A stretch of 64,000 nt of DNA from Ancylostoma caninum (GCA_037903475.1 JBAJFG010000047.1:1898001-1962000), one strand, 5' to 3'; counted from the first letter of the stretch, positions 11,501 through 21,517 are shown. Made by a program: numbers and translations. Notes: generated by a model from the letters alone, not told the origin.

Positions 11501-14500
11501 CTAGCGCTAACGAAGTTTCGTAGTCGATCGACGGACTGCGACAATTCGTCGCCGCTCGTCTGCGTCAGCGAACCGCGCCGCGACGCTCGCGTGCGCGCAT
11601 ACGCGTTACGCACTGCGGCGTAGGAAGCACTCACGTCGTCGCCGAGCGACGCACGAATTCGTGAGGATTCGGCGAGTCGTTGACGCCATGGCCGCTCTGC
11701 TCGGGGAGTGCTGAAATGTCACGATATTCAGTGCCATCCTCAGAACAATTAAGTTTCAAATTCTTTGTCATCATACTTTTTCTTGTGTTTTCTTTTCATG
11801 GTGTACCATGAACTAAATGAAATACATTAGACTAATTAGTAAGTAGGCATGCTATTTAGAATTGATTCACAATTTTAGACCACTTATAATCACCGCACGT
11901 GTTTGACTCGCAGTGCCAAGCCAAAGAAGGCCAAGACCGTAACAGTACGTTTGCAATTACAGGGGACGTCAATCACGATCAGTATTCCCGCAGAAGGCGC
12001 GCCGCACCACCCACGCGGCGCGACGGGCTGGCTGAGTGCTGCGGCTGGTGGATGTTGCGAGATTTTCAGCTTTTCTTTAGCTTCCGCGAAAATTTCACTC
12101 ATTTGTGGGCCTTCTTGGTAAATATTTGAGATAGAGTGGCGCCCATTCAGTTCTAATATCTGAGTTTGAGGAAGATATCGTCTTGCAGTTTGTTTCCCAC
12201 GAAGAGGCTTTTTCTCATTGCTGCGCAATTTGCGGTCTTTACTGTGGTTGATGACTGGCTTTCTCTTATTCATGATGAAGTCAATCGTGTGAAGACATTG
12301 CATCGTACGTTCTTTATCGAAGTTACTGACGTCAGGTAGAAGTTCTCGCTGAAGCACCTGTGAAAGTTCAGCTCAACCCAGGAACATCCGAAGAAGAGTG
12401 CCATTGCCCACTGCGCCACTCCATCTCAAACATTCACCAAGAAGGCCCACAAATGAGTGAAATTGTCGCAGAAACTAAATAAAAGCTGAAAATCTCCGCA
12501 CATCCACCAGCCGCAGCGCCTAGCCAGTCCGCCGCGCCACGTGGGTGGTGCGGCGTGCCTCGCGGGGAATACCGATTGACGTCCCCTGTAAGTAATGTAA
12601 TAGATTTAGGGTGGTTGTCAAAATCAATATCAGTAACTAAAACCTAGTCTAGGATTGTTAAGCAGCAATGCTGATGTAATCAGACTAAATAAGTTAGAAA
12701 TTAGATGCAAAGAGTAATATTGACATAATGCTTTGACCATGACCTCTCAAGACAATACGAGGTGACACTGCACTCAATATAAATTCCTGTCTTCCTTCGA
12801 TATGCACATGGTCTGCGTCAGAATAAGTACAACATCATTTTTCCGTCCGTGTTCCTGAGTCCTGCTTAAATTTCGCTTTGCATTTCTCCACAATTTTACT
12901 TCGGAGTATGGATGTCATTTGCGACGAGCTCGAATTTCTCGGATCTCATGATCCAGGTGGGCGAGGAACTACTCTTGTCACTTGGTCTATGAACCTATAG
13001 ATGCTCATAAGTACAAATGGAATGTAAACGTTTTTTTGGTGATGCTTACACGGCTGAGGTCAGTGGTGTCACAAAGGTACTAAAGGATTGAAATTTAGTG
13101 CATTGATGTAGACTCATAAGTATTGGGTACAATGCACTGTTACTATTAGACAATGTTAGATTGTTAGGTGTTAAATATTGAATTAGAAATATTCCTTCCG
13201 TTATTACTTAGAGATGTTATCTTAGATTAAATTAGTGTTCGAATCAGAGCCGTAAATACGTATATAGCAAAAAACTTAGGCGGAAACATATAACAGTGGT
13301 ATGCTCTCCACTAAGTTTATTACAATGCAAGTTGTAGTTTTTTTTGTAGTTTGAAGATGTGAAAAGGTGAATAAAATATTTTGTCATGATGTGAAGCTAG
13401 TACATATTAACACATTCGCGACCCACTCTTTCGGCATGGTGTGCCGCGTGAGACACGGGTGGTTCCTTAACCAGGCGTCTGTGCTCAACCGGTTGTGCAC
13501 GCGATCCCATGCGTGACTTCACGCGTCTACCGGTTGAGCACATTGCTGCGAATGTGCTAATCTTTCGCAAAATACGTAATTTAGATGCGAAACAAAAATT
13601 GAATCAATAAATCAGAAGAAAATTGGTCAAAATATTTATTTGCAGATCAAATATAAATAATCGTGGGAAATATCGTGGTGTGATTTCCGCATGCTAATAA
13701 GGTGTAAAATTTGGTTTTTCGTAAACAAATCAATATTCAATCTGAAATCAATGTAATCAATATAATCAACACCAACAACTTACTGTGGCTGAGGTGTGGG
13801 TGACGGGGAGATGTAGCTGGTCTTTTCCGATGAGAACCGAGAAACCGTCGGAGCCGTGGTTCTTGTTGGGGTAACCGACGCCGTCTTGCGATATTCTGAA
13901 ATTAAAATATAGTGGTTCTGAAAATTTCAATGATTTAGGTTTTTTGCTCAATATGCGTTGCAGAGAAGAACTATATAATTAATTTCTTCGGAACATTCAA
14001 AGATGCCATTCACTGCGTTTGCTTCGTGGAATCTGTGGAAAACTATCCGAAGGTGTTTCATAGTTTCCCAGATGAGCTTCGTTTGACTGAAGACATTTTA
14101 AACAGTAGGCTTAAGAACACATTAGAGTTTTGCAAAATCTCTAGAAAAATATCTAAGAATGGAAATTTTGTTCTACTGTACTAAGTGTTGTGAGTGCAAA
14201 AAAGATCTTACGATATTCAGTGGGTTTACTCAGATACCCACTCGCAGCCACGTTCTCCTTGGGCTTCGATGAGTAAGAGTTGTCCGCTGAAATATAACTG
14301 CCGTGACCTCTTCCAGAAAAGCTTCTCAGAGGCGGGTACTGTTGGTTAACTCTTAGTTTGTGGGCTGTGCTATTCTAAGCTGCGAATACTAGAGCTATCA
14401 AACTGTGGTTAATCGGCTATTGAGGTAGCAATTTAGTACTGTAAACTCCCGACAACTTGTTGAGCTGACCATATAGCTTTCGTGACGCGAAGTGCATTGA

Positions 14501-17500
14501 GTAGTAGCCTGAAGTAAGCACAAAGAATCACAGTTCTACGAGCATAAGTCCTAGCTATGCTTCCTTAATGCTATAAAATTCATTATGTAGATGTAGCAAA
14601 CGTGTACAAATGATAACATTGTGATTCCATTTCAACACGTATTCTCTTATCCACCAACTCAAGCACTTCCACGGGGTTGGCAGTTACCAAATACCGGGGA
14701 GGCTGAAGCACCTCAGTCGGACTGGCCAGTGTTATGAATGCGGCCTGACCGATATATTCACGCGGCTTGCCCGGTAAACCGTTGTGGGCATAACAGTGAA
14801 TCCCCTTTATGAATTATATTACTCTTTCAACCGAGAACTCCAACGAATACAGCTAATATTGATGATTTCATTATTCCTTTACACCATCCTACAAATTATA
14901 TTTTACATTTGTTCTAAGTTATGCGACACTTGTCATGGACATCTTGGTTGACCTTCTTGTAAAAACACTCTTCCATTTCAAATCTCTTCGGAAAAGTTTT
15001 ATTATAATCAAATTTTCTGTGCTGTTTTGGACTGCTTCAGTCCCTAGCAACAACCTACAAAAGAACATAAGTAAAAACACTGCAATTCCTAGAAGAACTT
15101 CATATACTAGCTTATGTAAACTTACTATGCACACACAAAACTTCTTCTGCAGCTTGATCTTCACCATTTCTAATCAATCGCAGTTACGTTTAGATTTCTA
15201 ATGCAATTAATGGCGCCATCAAGTCGGATTTGATGTCACGATGAGACTATTCTTGAAACAATCTTCAGCTTAAAGATCAAAAGCCCACTGTCATAAAGGG
15301 AGTCGATATGATACCATAATAACCCAGGGGACATCATGGTTAAATGAATACGAAACTTACACTTTACGGTGCTGCCGAAGATCTTACACAGGACGTCCAC
15401 CGTACAAACAATACAGTGCAAGTTGGAAAACGAAAATAAAGTTAGGAATGGAAAGTCCCATGTTATTGCTAGTCGTTGTAAATCAGCTTGCCGGCCTGCT
15501 CGATTCTAGAGTTGTTTGGACGGCCTACCCGGTATGCCCGCGTTATTTAAATCAATGACCGGGCCCGCCCGGTGTCTAAATTGTAAAGGCCTGGGCCTGC
15601 GCGCTACTTCAGAATTGCTGTCGGCCTGCCCGGTGAAAATGCCTGAGTAGTGCTTCTTATCTCTTCTCTCATATGTCCTGCTATGTCGTTTGAATTTGAT
15701 GTTTCTAACGAATTGGATTTCCTTCGTAAATGTGAGAGATTCCCTTTGGTGAACTAAAAGAAATCCCACGCGCAATACCACCTTACCTGCGAGTGGGTTG
15801 GGCTTCCCAGGACCCACCCTATACAAGGGCATACTACTCTACTACTCAAGAGAGCTGAAGAGGGTAATTCGTTCTGGAAGTGAGAGGTACTGAAAGATCC
15901 ATTGTCAAAACTTACATCTTTGTCTTCTCTGGAAAGGTCAATTGAGTGACCAGAACTCTTTCCTACCTTCCTTTTGTTGGAGTCGGGGACCAAACCCGTC
16001 ATCTTCTAGTCCAACATAATGGGCTGTTTTACTAGCTTGGCACCTACGTATCAGGGAAGGGGCGAGGAAGGTGAGGGGGGGGGGAGGTGGGAATGATCTA
16101 CTTATGCAGATTGTTTATGCGGGCTCACCCCTACTAGTGCATCATAATATGTACATCATACTTTCGCCTCTTCCGGGTCAACTTATGGTCTTCAAAAGGC
16201 AAGGTCCGGTCAACATCTTGCCCACCCGAGTTTCTTGCCCTCTGGAGTCCAAATCATATGGGTAGCATGTATCTCAAGTTTAAGGCCTCTATACATATAA
16301 GCTCTATCGCTAGATTTGGGCAAAACGTCCGAGAATTGCGGTCCGAGAATTCAAACGCAGCACCGAAATTGATCTATGGAAAGCGTTTACTGTGACTTTT
16401 TCTGGGATTTTTATATAGTTTCCGTTCAAGACGTTGCCGTGAGCTACGAATCCAATAGAAAATCGGGAGATGGAATTTTGCCCAGACCTTGCCTTTAAGA
16501 CTATAGGATTGACTGTCCTATCAACTTGTATGATCATTACGCAAGCTACGCGCTTACTACACTTCATGAAGCAATTTCCCTTGTTTTTTTTTCCAAGGAT
16601 GATGACTAAGGAATAATCAGTTGGTTCCCATTAGCTGCCTGCAACGTATTCACCCAGTTGAGGAAAACTTGATGCTTAGCCTTTTTCCTTGATGCACCTG
16701 CTTGGGGGATTGTGAATCATGATGGAGAAGGCGCAGTGTCGCTGGCGCGCAATTGCGGGTTCATGCGTTCTTCGAGAGTTTTTGCGCCATTTGTTGAATG
16801 TTTGGGTTATACTCGGGGGAGGATAAGAACCAAGTCATGTATCCGTGAGTTAGTTAATGACTCGAGAGGAGAAATCGAAAAAGGGACAGTCTTATAACCC
16901 TAATTTTCATTAGTCCAGTGTGATGAGATTTTCTTTTGCCCTGTGTGATTTTCCAAATATCGCAGTTTTCAGTGTGTGGAAAATTGAATGGACGAGTTCA
17001 AATACATCTAATACATTATTCTATTGGAATTATTGTCGCACAAGGCAAGCGGCGGTGAGATGTCTGGGTAGAAAATTCCGATTTTTGAAATCCTCAAATC
17101 TCAACCGTTCCCAACAAAAAGCTCGCAAATCTGTTTTATCTAAAAGCTGATGAACTAATCAATTGCCTAACAACTAATTTAAGCAACTATGACGGCACCA
17201 TATGACACTATGCGGGAGCTTCTACTACCGGCTATATGTACATGCAGCCTAATGCAAATTACTACCAAACCAAAATAATTTCAATGACACAAATTTTGCG
17301 ATGAGATGAAGAGTTCTCCCTACATTCATGAAGAAACTGGAGAACTGTTAAAGGAAGCATGTTAGGAGTGGTGCTCTGAAGCAAATGTGCGGATGAGTTC
17401 CTAATTTCTCTCAGAAACTACCTATGTTCTAAGTGATGCTTCAGTGTTACGGTAACAGAAGCGGAACTCACCACCATTCCGTTCTCGGCTGGTCCATTTG

Positions 17501-18043
17501 TTGAGTATCTCGCGTGCTTCGTTGCGATACTTGTTTCCGCCATCGCGCATGGAGGAATCGAATCGCGAAGCTCGCGCACTCACTGACGGACCGAGACTGA
17601 AATGACTGAAGCGCAGTCGATCCCGTGCGGATATCGCGAATTGATCGCGCTCCCGGTCGCGCGGCGGGGCGACAAAAAGTCGCCAGCCAGCCGGTCAACA
17701 AGTCGTTCTTCATGCTCACCTGGCCACTTGAGCGGCGGCCTTCGCCGCTTCGCTGGTCGCGTTCGAGAAGCGCGAAGCTGCGGTGCGCGACGCCGGCGAC
17801 GTCGAGTAGAAGGGCTTCGGCTCGAATCGCGACGCGATCGCGGCCGAGTGGCTTCGATAACCCGTGCTTGAAGGTTTGTTCCAGCGTACTGAGTTCCAGC
17901 TGAAATGCTTCGGATCGCGCGGCTCTGTGGCCCAGTCACGTAGCCCTAGCGCTCACCTCGTCCCGTATGTACTCGGCTCAATCGTGCTCGCGAGGGTTTG
18001 TGAAGTTGGTGTTGTTCTACCTGCAGTGTTGGCTGACCATCTT
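347..18043 (-). CDS. Large multi-exon gene for a Ser/Thr/Pro/Arg/Lys-rich, probably disordered protein (22 exons, partial)
   Basis: Exons, 5' to 3' on the minus strand: 18043-17957, 17899-17720, 17596-17472, 14286-14212, 13895-13784, 11710-11635, 11559-11490, 11305-11257, 11006-10893, 8993-8889, 8798-8680, 7173-7042, 6431-6294, 4109-4072, 4004-3937, 3850-3801, 3449-3330, 2933-2815, 2513-2463, 2259-2185, 731-643, 584-347. All 21 joins are in phase, giving 743 codons. Most acceptors are TTTCAG or TTTAG and most donors GTAAG or GTGAG. Weak sites are the donor GTCGCA at 2814, the acceptor TTAAG at 7174 and the acceptor CGTAG at 6432. If the 2814 donor is not used, the frame stops at 2806. I recognise no domain. 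The protein is rich in Ser, Thr, Pro, Ala and basic residues, with an acidic/basic switch (SSSSEEELD, then a run of Arg) and a Lys-rich end, as in scaffold, cytoskeletal or nuclear proteins. No ATG or stop was found, so both ends are open. The next exon may be 250-226. Confidence 0.8.
1042..1325. mobile_element. hAT-like MITE, copy 1, with 8-bp target duplication
   Basis: Terminal inverted repeats begin CAGTGGCGGACGCAG and end CTGCGTCCGCCACTG. The element is flanked by the direct repeat CTAGCTGC at 1034-1041 and 1326-1333. An 8-bp duplication with CAG-type termini is the mark of hAT elements. The inside is an AT-rich centre between poly-G and poly-C runs, with no coding capacity. It lies in the intron between exons 20 and 21 of the large minus-strand gene. 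Confidence 0.85.
1360..2040. repeat. Dispersed repeat rich in GGGTAAACATGT / GATGCATCCGGGC motifs
   Basis: The stretch repeats degenerate motifs such as GGTAAACATGT(C/G)GA, TGGGTAATC and ATGCATCCGGGCC in both orientations, with C-rich tracts near 1807 and 1871. The same motifs recur at 35200-35260, 35770-36090 and 51430-51490. Probably decayed non-autonomous DNA transposons. It lies in an intron of the large minus-strand gene. Confidence 0.5.
2815..4109 (-). CDS. Exons 14-18 of the large minus-strand gene (short Pro/Gly-rich exons)
   Basis: Five exons of 38, 68, 50, 120 and 119 bases (4109-4072, 4004-3937, 3850-3801, 3449-3330, 2933-2815) each lie between a clear AG acceptor and a GT donor, and all join in phase. 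Residues are mostly Pro, Gly, Ala, Ser, Thr and Lys (AVPPISSTPNGM, FRPRPNAAFGSGPTGA, SPPGVVPGKQRGPEG, VSGPTKKDLQNKP). The last donor is the unusual GTCGCA. If it is unused, translation ends two codons on, at 2806. Confidence 0.75.
5687..5837. mobile_element. Short palindromic MITE (GGCTGGGATTCATGAAAC family), copy 1
   Basis: The termini GGCTGGGATTCATGAAACAATAACCAAGC and the complementary right end GAATCCCAGCC form imperfect inverted arms around a centre of about 80 bases. A second copy is at 54266-54418, with 70-80% similarity by eye. No ORF. It lies in the intron between exons 13 and 14 of the large gene. Confidence 0.65.
6294..8993 (-). CDS. Exons 10-13 of the large minus-strand gene (basic core with acidic Ser stretch)
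   Basis: Exons 8993-8889, 8798-8680, 7173-7042 and 6431-6294 chain in phase. Exon 11 encodes SSAPKNPSIRESSLERESEK and KPKRRSS. It has two usable in-frame donors (GTAAGG after 8680, GTGAGC after 8668), so a 4-residue splice variant is possible. Exon 12 encodes QSSSSEEELDRSLTRADAK followed by seven basic residues, a casein-kinase-2-like acidic Ser patch beside a nuclear-localisation-like patch. The acceptors of exons 12 and 13 lack a good pyrimidine tract and are the weakest boundaries here. Confidence 0.68.
8239..8548. mobile_element. Foldback MITE with CAGTGCCGGCC termini, copy 1
   Basis: The left arm (CAGTGCCGGCCAGTAATTTTTGC and onward, about 130 bases) is inversely repeated in the right arm ending at 8546-8548, around a centre near 8385. 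Both arms carry the motif GCGGCAGAC. A second, diverged copy is at 48101-48395. The apparent ORFs here are by-products of the palindrome. Tc1/mariner affiliation is inferred from the terminus. Confidence 0.65.
9047..9289 (+). other. Unassigned 80-codon ORF
   Basis: An ORF from ATG at 9047 to the stop at 9289 reads NFVPVSEATLSRGN and VYGFAGMNNPLLVAK. Composition is protein-like, but there are no neighbouring splice sites and no family I know. It sits in the intron between exons 9 and 10 of the minus-strand gene, next to a transposon nest, so a mobile-element fragment is as likely as a gene. Confidence 0.2.
9259..9349. repeat. 42-bp direct duplication (two copies)
   Basis: A 42-base segment starting GAAATGGATAATATATTCTG occurs at 9259-9300 and again, with no difference seen, at 9308-9349. 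The near identity implies a recent local duplication. Confidence 0.85.
9524..10055. mobile_element. hAT-like element with TAGAG termini and TTCGAA-rich subterminal arrays
   Basis: It begins TAGAGTTTTAGATTCG and ends CGGTCAAAACTCTA, flanked by the 8-bp direct repeat GTTTCCGC at 9516-9523 and 10056-10063. Both subterminal regions are dense arrays of TTCGAA/TTCGAATATTCGAA. The right terminus GATTCGGTCAAAACTCTA also occurs internally at about 9665-9682, so one copy may be inserted in or rearranged with another. No transposase ORF. Confidence 0.75.
10168..10538. mobile_element. Foldback MITE with arms of about 80-130 bases
   Basis: The left arm (CTCCATAACTCACCACCAAGC through CATCCATGGGGTTTAGGATAGC) is inversely matched by the right arm ending GGTGGTGAATTTTGGAG, at about 90% by eye. 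It lies inside the larger element at 9392-10758. No coding capacity. Confidence 0.7.
10893..11710 (-). CDS. Exons 6-9 of the large minus-strand gene
   Basis: Exons 11710-11635, 11559-11490, 11305-11257 and 11006-10893 form a phase-consistent chain between exon 5 (ends with two bases of a codon) and exon 10. The first two encode a more structured, helix-prone piece (RPWRQRLAESSRIRASLGDD, then SQSVDRLRNFVSAS). The third contains GCGYPNADSG. Exon 5 could also splice directly to 11006 in phase, so exons 6-8 may be a skippable cassette. The first of these exons also reads as MASTTRRILTN in another frame; that frame does not fit the upstream phase. Confidence 0.72.
11960..12588. mobile_element. Long-inverted-repeat MITE (CAGGGGACGTCAATC termini, TA target)
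   Basis: The termini CAGGGGACGTCAATC and GATTGACGTCCCCTG are flanked by TA at 11958-11959 and 12589-12590, as expected for a Tc1/mariner-type insertion. The inverted arms are about 190 bases. Read outward, both arms encode nearly the same peptide (QEGPQMSEI, KLKIS, HPPAAA, APRGWCG). The arm-plus-centre ORF on the minus strand runs 155 codons (12357-11890). It lies between exons 5 and 6 of the large gene. Confidence 0.7.
13407..13560. mobile_element. Small MITE with TTAACACATTCGC termini
   Basis: TTAACACATTCGC at the left and GCGAATGTGCTAA at the right form 13-base inverted repeats with one mismatch. A second internal pair (CTCAACCGGTTG and CCGGTTGAGCAC) is nested inside. No ORF. Confidence 0.55.
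13784..14286 (-). CDS. Exons 4-5 of the large minus-strand gene (Ser/Thr/Pro/Tyr-rich)
   Basis: Exon 14286-14212 (after ATTTCAG, before GTAAGA) and exon 13895-13784 (after TTTCAG, before GTAAGT) join in phase across a 316-base intron. They encode a stretch rich in Ser, Thr, Tyr and Pro (SYSSKPKEN, TASVTPTRTTAPTVSRF, SYISPSPTPQP). Many Ser/Thr-Pro pairs would suit proline-directed kinases (inference). No fold is expected. Confidence 0.8.
15490..15640. repeat. Cluster of GGCCTGCCCGGT-like motifs
   Basis: Variants of CGGCCTGCCCGGT occur near 15492, 15520, 15556 and 15627, with related copies at about 14749-14790 (GGCCTGACCG and GGCTTGCCCGGT). Spacing is irregular. On the minus strand the region reads as a short Arg/Pro-containing frame, but no splice sites join it to the large gene. 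Confidence 0.4.
15787..16005 (-). CDS. Unplaced exon candidates inside the intron between exons 3 and 4 of the large gene
   Basis: Candidate 16005-15916 follows an ACTAG acceptor, precedes GTAAGT and reads 30 codons (MTGLVPDSNKRK, SGHSIDLSREDKD). Candidate 15818-15787 follows TATAG, precedes GTAAGG and reads VGPGKPNPLA. Both resemble the surrounding gene in composition, but their phases do not fit directly between the adjoining exons. They may be alternative exons, exons of another transcript, or chance. Confidence 0.3.
17472..18043 (-). CDS. Exons 1-3 of the large minus-strand gene (Ser/Ala/Arg-rich part)
   Basis: Three exons (18043-17957, 17899-17720, 17596-17472) encode 28, 59 and 41 whole codons, with split codons joining in phase. 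All have good acceptors (ATTTTAG, ATTTCAG, ATTTCAG) and GTGAGC/GTGAGT donors. The product repeats short aromatic/Arg motifs (GYRSHS, ASRFEPKP, ASRFSNAT, RASRFD) and ends with a more ordered, helix-like piece, KYRNEAREILNKW. GC content is well above the flanking introns, so several frames on both strands stay open here. Splice sites and phase, not ORF length, pick the frame. Confidence 0.8.
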
Positions 18044-18827
18044 CTAAAATAGCTCCAGCGTCATTCCCAGTGTATTTGAAGCTATTGTTGATTTTCAAAA
18101 GGCAAACACATAAATAGCATTGACGCGTGGCTTTTCTTTCGAGTTTCGCGGTACACAATGGTGTCAAAACAGGTGTCACATATCTTTCTATGGGCGTCAA
18201 GAAAAAAAAACACAAAGGGAAGGTTGTTATCTTCAAAACCTTTGCTTGCATTTGCGCTTTATTTACTCATTACACAGGGGTACAAGGAGCACATGATCAA
18301 ACTGCAGTTAGATCAGGGAATCTGGGTTCTTTGGGTGGTTTAGAGCCGAAAAAAGTGACTTCCACATTTAATGCCAAAGAGGTTCCCTGGTGCAAAAGCC
18401 CATTATGCGGCTAAATTACTCCAACTTTTTCCGTGTAGTACCCCATGATGAACTAATCAGCATCTTAAGAAGCATTCATAACTCCTCTTTTCTTTTTTTT
18501 TCGTTATCATTTTTACTAGTGACCAATTTTCTTATCCGAAACTGGCATTAAAATTCTGTCCCAGTATCGATTGAAAAACTGGTCAAATTCAGGTATACGT
18601 GTTCAACAAGTTAATACATGTTGACGTGAGTGCCGTTCGTAGCATAAGAGAATGGAGAGGGACCAGAATGTTGGAAGCAAAACGTGTCTTGACCATCTTT
18701 GACAAGATTTAATATGTCTTCACGAAATTCTAGAAGGGGCGGGCGGGCACTTGATCCGCCTAGGGTTCTAATAGTGGAGATTCTGCCTGACAATGCCTTT
18801 GAAGGCAGTGTGTAGCCTCGTTTTGTG

Positions 18828-19230
18828 GGTTGCAGATATCAACAGACTCTAAACCTCCTCGTCACGCTGATTACAATGATGTACGTCAAGACGGATATAA
18901 ATGACGAAAACACCGTTTTTGGAGGATCCGAAAGCGCAGTTCACGGACCACTTGGGCGGAGCGGTCCACATGAGTGCTGGCTGCCCTGCACTGCTGCAAC
19001 GTTGACGAACACGTCTTGACGTGTCCAATCAATGAGATCAACGGTTTTATGAGCCCACTTGGCGCGACAAACTGTTCCAGATCTCGTTCCGAAGAAGTTC
19101 GAAACACGGGTTTCAACATAGTTTTGCAACATTTTATGTATACCACTGGATTCAGCGCATCGAGGAGATTTGGAACCCGCTAAAACCTCGAACATGAAAA
19201 CCGAAAACAAGGTGACACACTACCTTTAAT
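18828..19230 (+). repeat. Dispersed repeat family of about 400 bp, copy 1
   Basis: The sequence shares its order of motifs with 28537-28933 and 57960-58225: an ACGCTGATT(A/C)CA(A/G)TGATGTAC start, a GTGCTGGCTG(T/C)CC segment, GTTGACGAACACGTC(T/C)TGAC, GCAAACTG, and an AT-rich end with CCTTTAATG. The third copy lacks part of the left end. No coding frame is conserved. All three copies lie in the same orientation. Confidence 0.65.
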
Positions 19231-19822
19231 GAAAGGGTTCATCACCCAGGCATGCCAAGAAAACTACGTACTCCATATTAATGTTCCTAATCATTCTTTT
19301 CTTTATCTCAAGTTAGATTAAGCTTTCATCTGCCTTTCCTAAGCAAGTTGTGCAAATCCTCTGCTTACATAAAAAAAAAACGTCGTTTGACCATATTTTT
19401 CTGTAAGCGCAAGCCATCCTGATTAAGTTTCGGTTCATTTGCAAGAAGCATCTCGCAATCTTTGCCGAACACACCACGGCTTCTTTATGCTGAAGCGCTT
19501 GTTCTAATATGTCCTGACATTCATCACTTTTATTTCAACGGTTTTTTTTGCCGGCGTGACAACTGAAACCCGTTAGGTTCCATGTAGCGCACATTAGAAA
19601 AGTGTCAGAACCAGCGTGTCACCGCGGCGCGACGCTTTTGCTTAGCAATTGCGGGCATTTCCGCGAAGGATACAAAACTGAGGTACGGTGACCGTGCCTG
19701 GATATTTCAGCCACGGTTCCCGCCGGTATGACAGATTTCCCTAATAGATGATAGTTGAATGAACGCCAGGCATTCATTTATTTCAATCACTCAATCGGAG
19801 CTCCCCAACAAAGCACACGGTG

Positions 19823-20074
19823 AACGGCAAAGGCGGTGGCCCATCTGCGGCCTCGAGAAGGACGCAGCGCGACCGCGCTGCGCGCGTCAGCATCGGTGTT
19901 GTCTGCCGGCGAAATGCTATTTCTAGGCTCTTTCCTTCACGATTCGGTCGAAAATCCTTGAAATCTGGTAGAAAAGCTGGCAGAAATAGCATAACAGCAG
20001 CAGAAACATTGGTTACGGCGCGCACGGCGCGGTTCGCTAGGCGTCCTTCTCGAGGCCGCGAATGGGCCAACGCC
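19823..20074. mobile_element. Palindromic MITE with GC-rich arms
   Basis: The left arm GGCGGTGGCCCATCTGCGGC, continuing TCGAGAAGGACGC, is inversely repeated at the right end (GCGTCCTTCTCGAGGCCGCG, then GGGCCAACGCC). The arms run about 100 bases, to ATGCTATTTCT. Open frames on both strands are a consequence of the palindrome. Confidence 0.65.
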
Positions 20075-21189
20075 ATTGAAGTCCACTGTAGATAACTGAA
20101 TTCGTGGCCAGCTTGGCTATCCAGCTTGGCCAGCTTGGCTATCCACCCACCCATTTATCAAAGATGGGACTCAAATCCAACAGTGCTTAGAGCCTAATGC
20201 TCATGCTCTGTCCATAAACTATGTAGTAGGATCTGCGTCATAACTAGAAGGGGCTGTGCGGCCTAGCACTGCTGTTGGTCATTAAAGCCGAGTGGCCAAT
20301 CGCAGACCTCGCCTGCACCCCCCCCCCCCTTCCATGTGCCATGTTGCACATATTATACTTCTGTTGTGGACTTGCATCTGCTTACATTGCACTTTCTGTA
20401 GGAACATACGTTTTCATGGTTCGCAATTCCCCATGTATTAAGCAAATAAAATGCATGAATCTTGCTCACTTACCGCTTAGCGGACATCGAATAATGTCTG
20501 TTATTCTGACCTTGCACTTGAAAATGGTACTATTTCTCGAGTTGACAGTTTCAGATGCCACCGCGAATAGAAAAGCGGTTTTTTCATACCTTGTTCAGTG
20601 CTTAAATTTTCTACTCATCGGATATAACAAAACAAGAAAGATCAAGACACTGCTTGAGTCGAAATGCATCTGAGATGATTGAAACCCCTACGAGATTATA
20701 ACACCGGAATCCAATTCTGTAATAATTAGATGCTATACTTCATTATATGTATACTACGCTACTACTAGCAGAGGTTTAGAATTCGTCCAAAAATCTGCGG
20801 TGTTTAGTTAAATTTCTGGTCAGAGAGCGAAAGAATAAGGGAAGTCTTCAATGTCTGGTCAATGGCTTTTACTTTTTAATATGCTAGTCCCGGCAAATAC
20901 CTTGTATATAAAATAAAACACTAGGATTTCATAATCAGCACAATTGTCGCCCCTCCTGTTCGATATTCTCCTAGATGGTAGATGGATGTAGAATATAATG
21001 CTCCTTGTTAATCGTGGCCTTAGCTAGTGGTGATTGATGAGCCTTAGTGTGGAAAGTGTTCGCACCACCATGGTAGAAAAAGAGCGATTAGTGAGAGAAA
21101 TCGCCCAGATGGTCGAGCACAGGGAGGCAGGGAGGAGCACAAAATGGCAACCGGAAATTAGGCACTCGAAAGGGCATATGGGATCTCAC

Positions 21190-21517
21190 CTTTCGAGTCC
21201 TTAAGCTGCTGCAACTGGGTCACATTACGATCCATATACTGCTTTAGCTCCTATGTTATTCTTGTGTCTACAGCTTGCGATTTGAATGATAATCCAAAGG
21301 ATTAAATTAAAAATGCCAATCTTCAAAAGGGGACTCAGGAATTGATATGTATGTTCATTCATTGACGGGGAAGGACCTTGTCCCCCTCTGCTGCACGTAT
21401 TTCGAAAACATGCAGTGATACGAAAGTGATGGATATCACCTTTCGCATCGGCAGGTGTGACTCACCCGCTTGGCGAAGCTCAACAGGCGTTCTCTAGTCC
21501 ATCCAGCACCTTGACTT
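21190..21517 (-). CDS. Two in-phase minus-strand exons with coiled-coil-like sequence
   Basis: Exon 21517-21466 (after CACAG, before GTGAGT) encodes SQGAGWTRERLLSFAKR. Exon 21250-21190 (after CATAG, before GTGAGA) encodes ELKQYMDRNVTQLQQLKDSK. The join is at phase 0, and the joined piece RLLSFAKRELKQYMDRNVTQ is amphipathic and helix-like. The second exon ends one base into a codon, which does not match the first exon of the large gene at 18043. A linking exon is missing, or this is another gene. Confidence 0.5.

Larger units (their letters stand above)
18050..21189. other. Intergenic or intronic stretch, mainly repeats
   Basis: It holds one copy of a dispersed repeat of about 400 bp (18828-19230) and a palindromic MITE (19823-20074). 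A 132-codon plus-strand ORF (20275-20673) has hydrophobic runs, but no splice sites, start context or family support it. I found no exon linking 18043 to the candidates above 21190. Confidence 0.5.

Noticed and set aside
11635..11710. Alternative first exon starting MASTTRRILTN
   Set aside because: That frame does not fit the upstream exon phase; it would need a separate promoter, for which I see no evidence.
20275..20673. 132-codon plus ORF with hydrophobic runs
   Set aside because: No splice, promoter or family support; AT-rich hydrophobic frames arise by chance.
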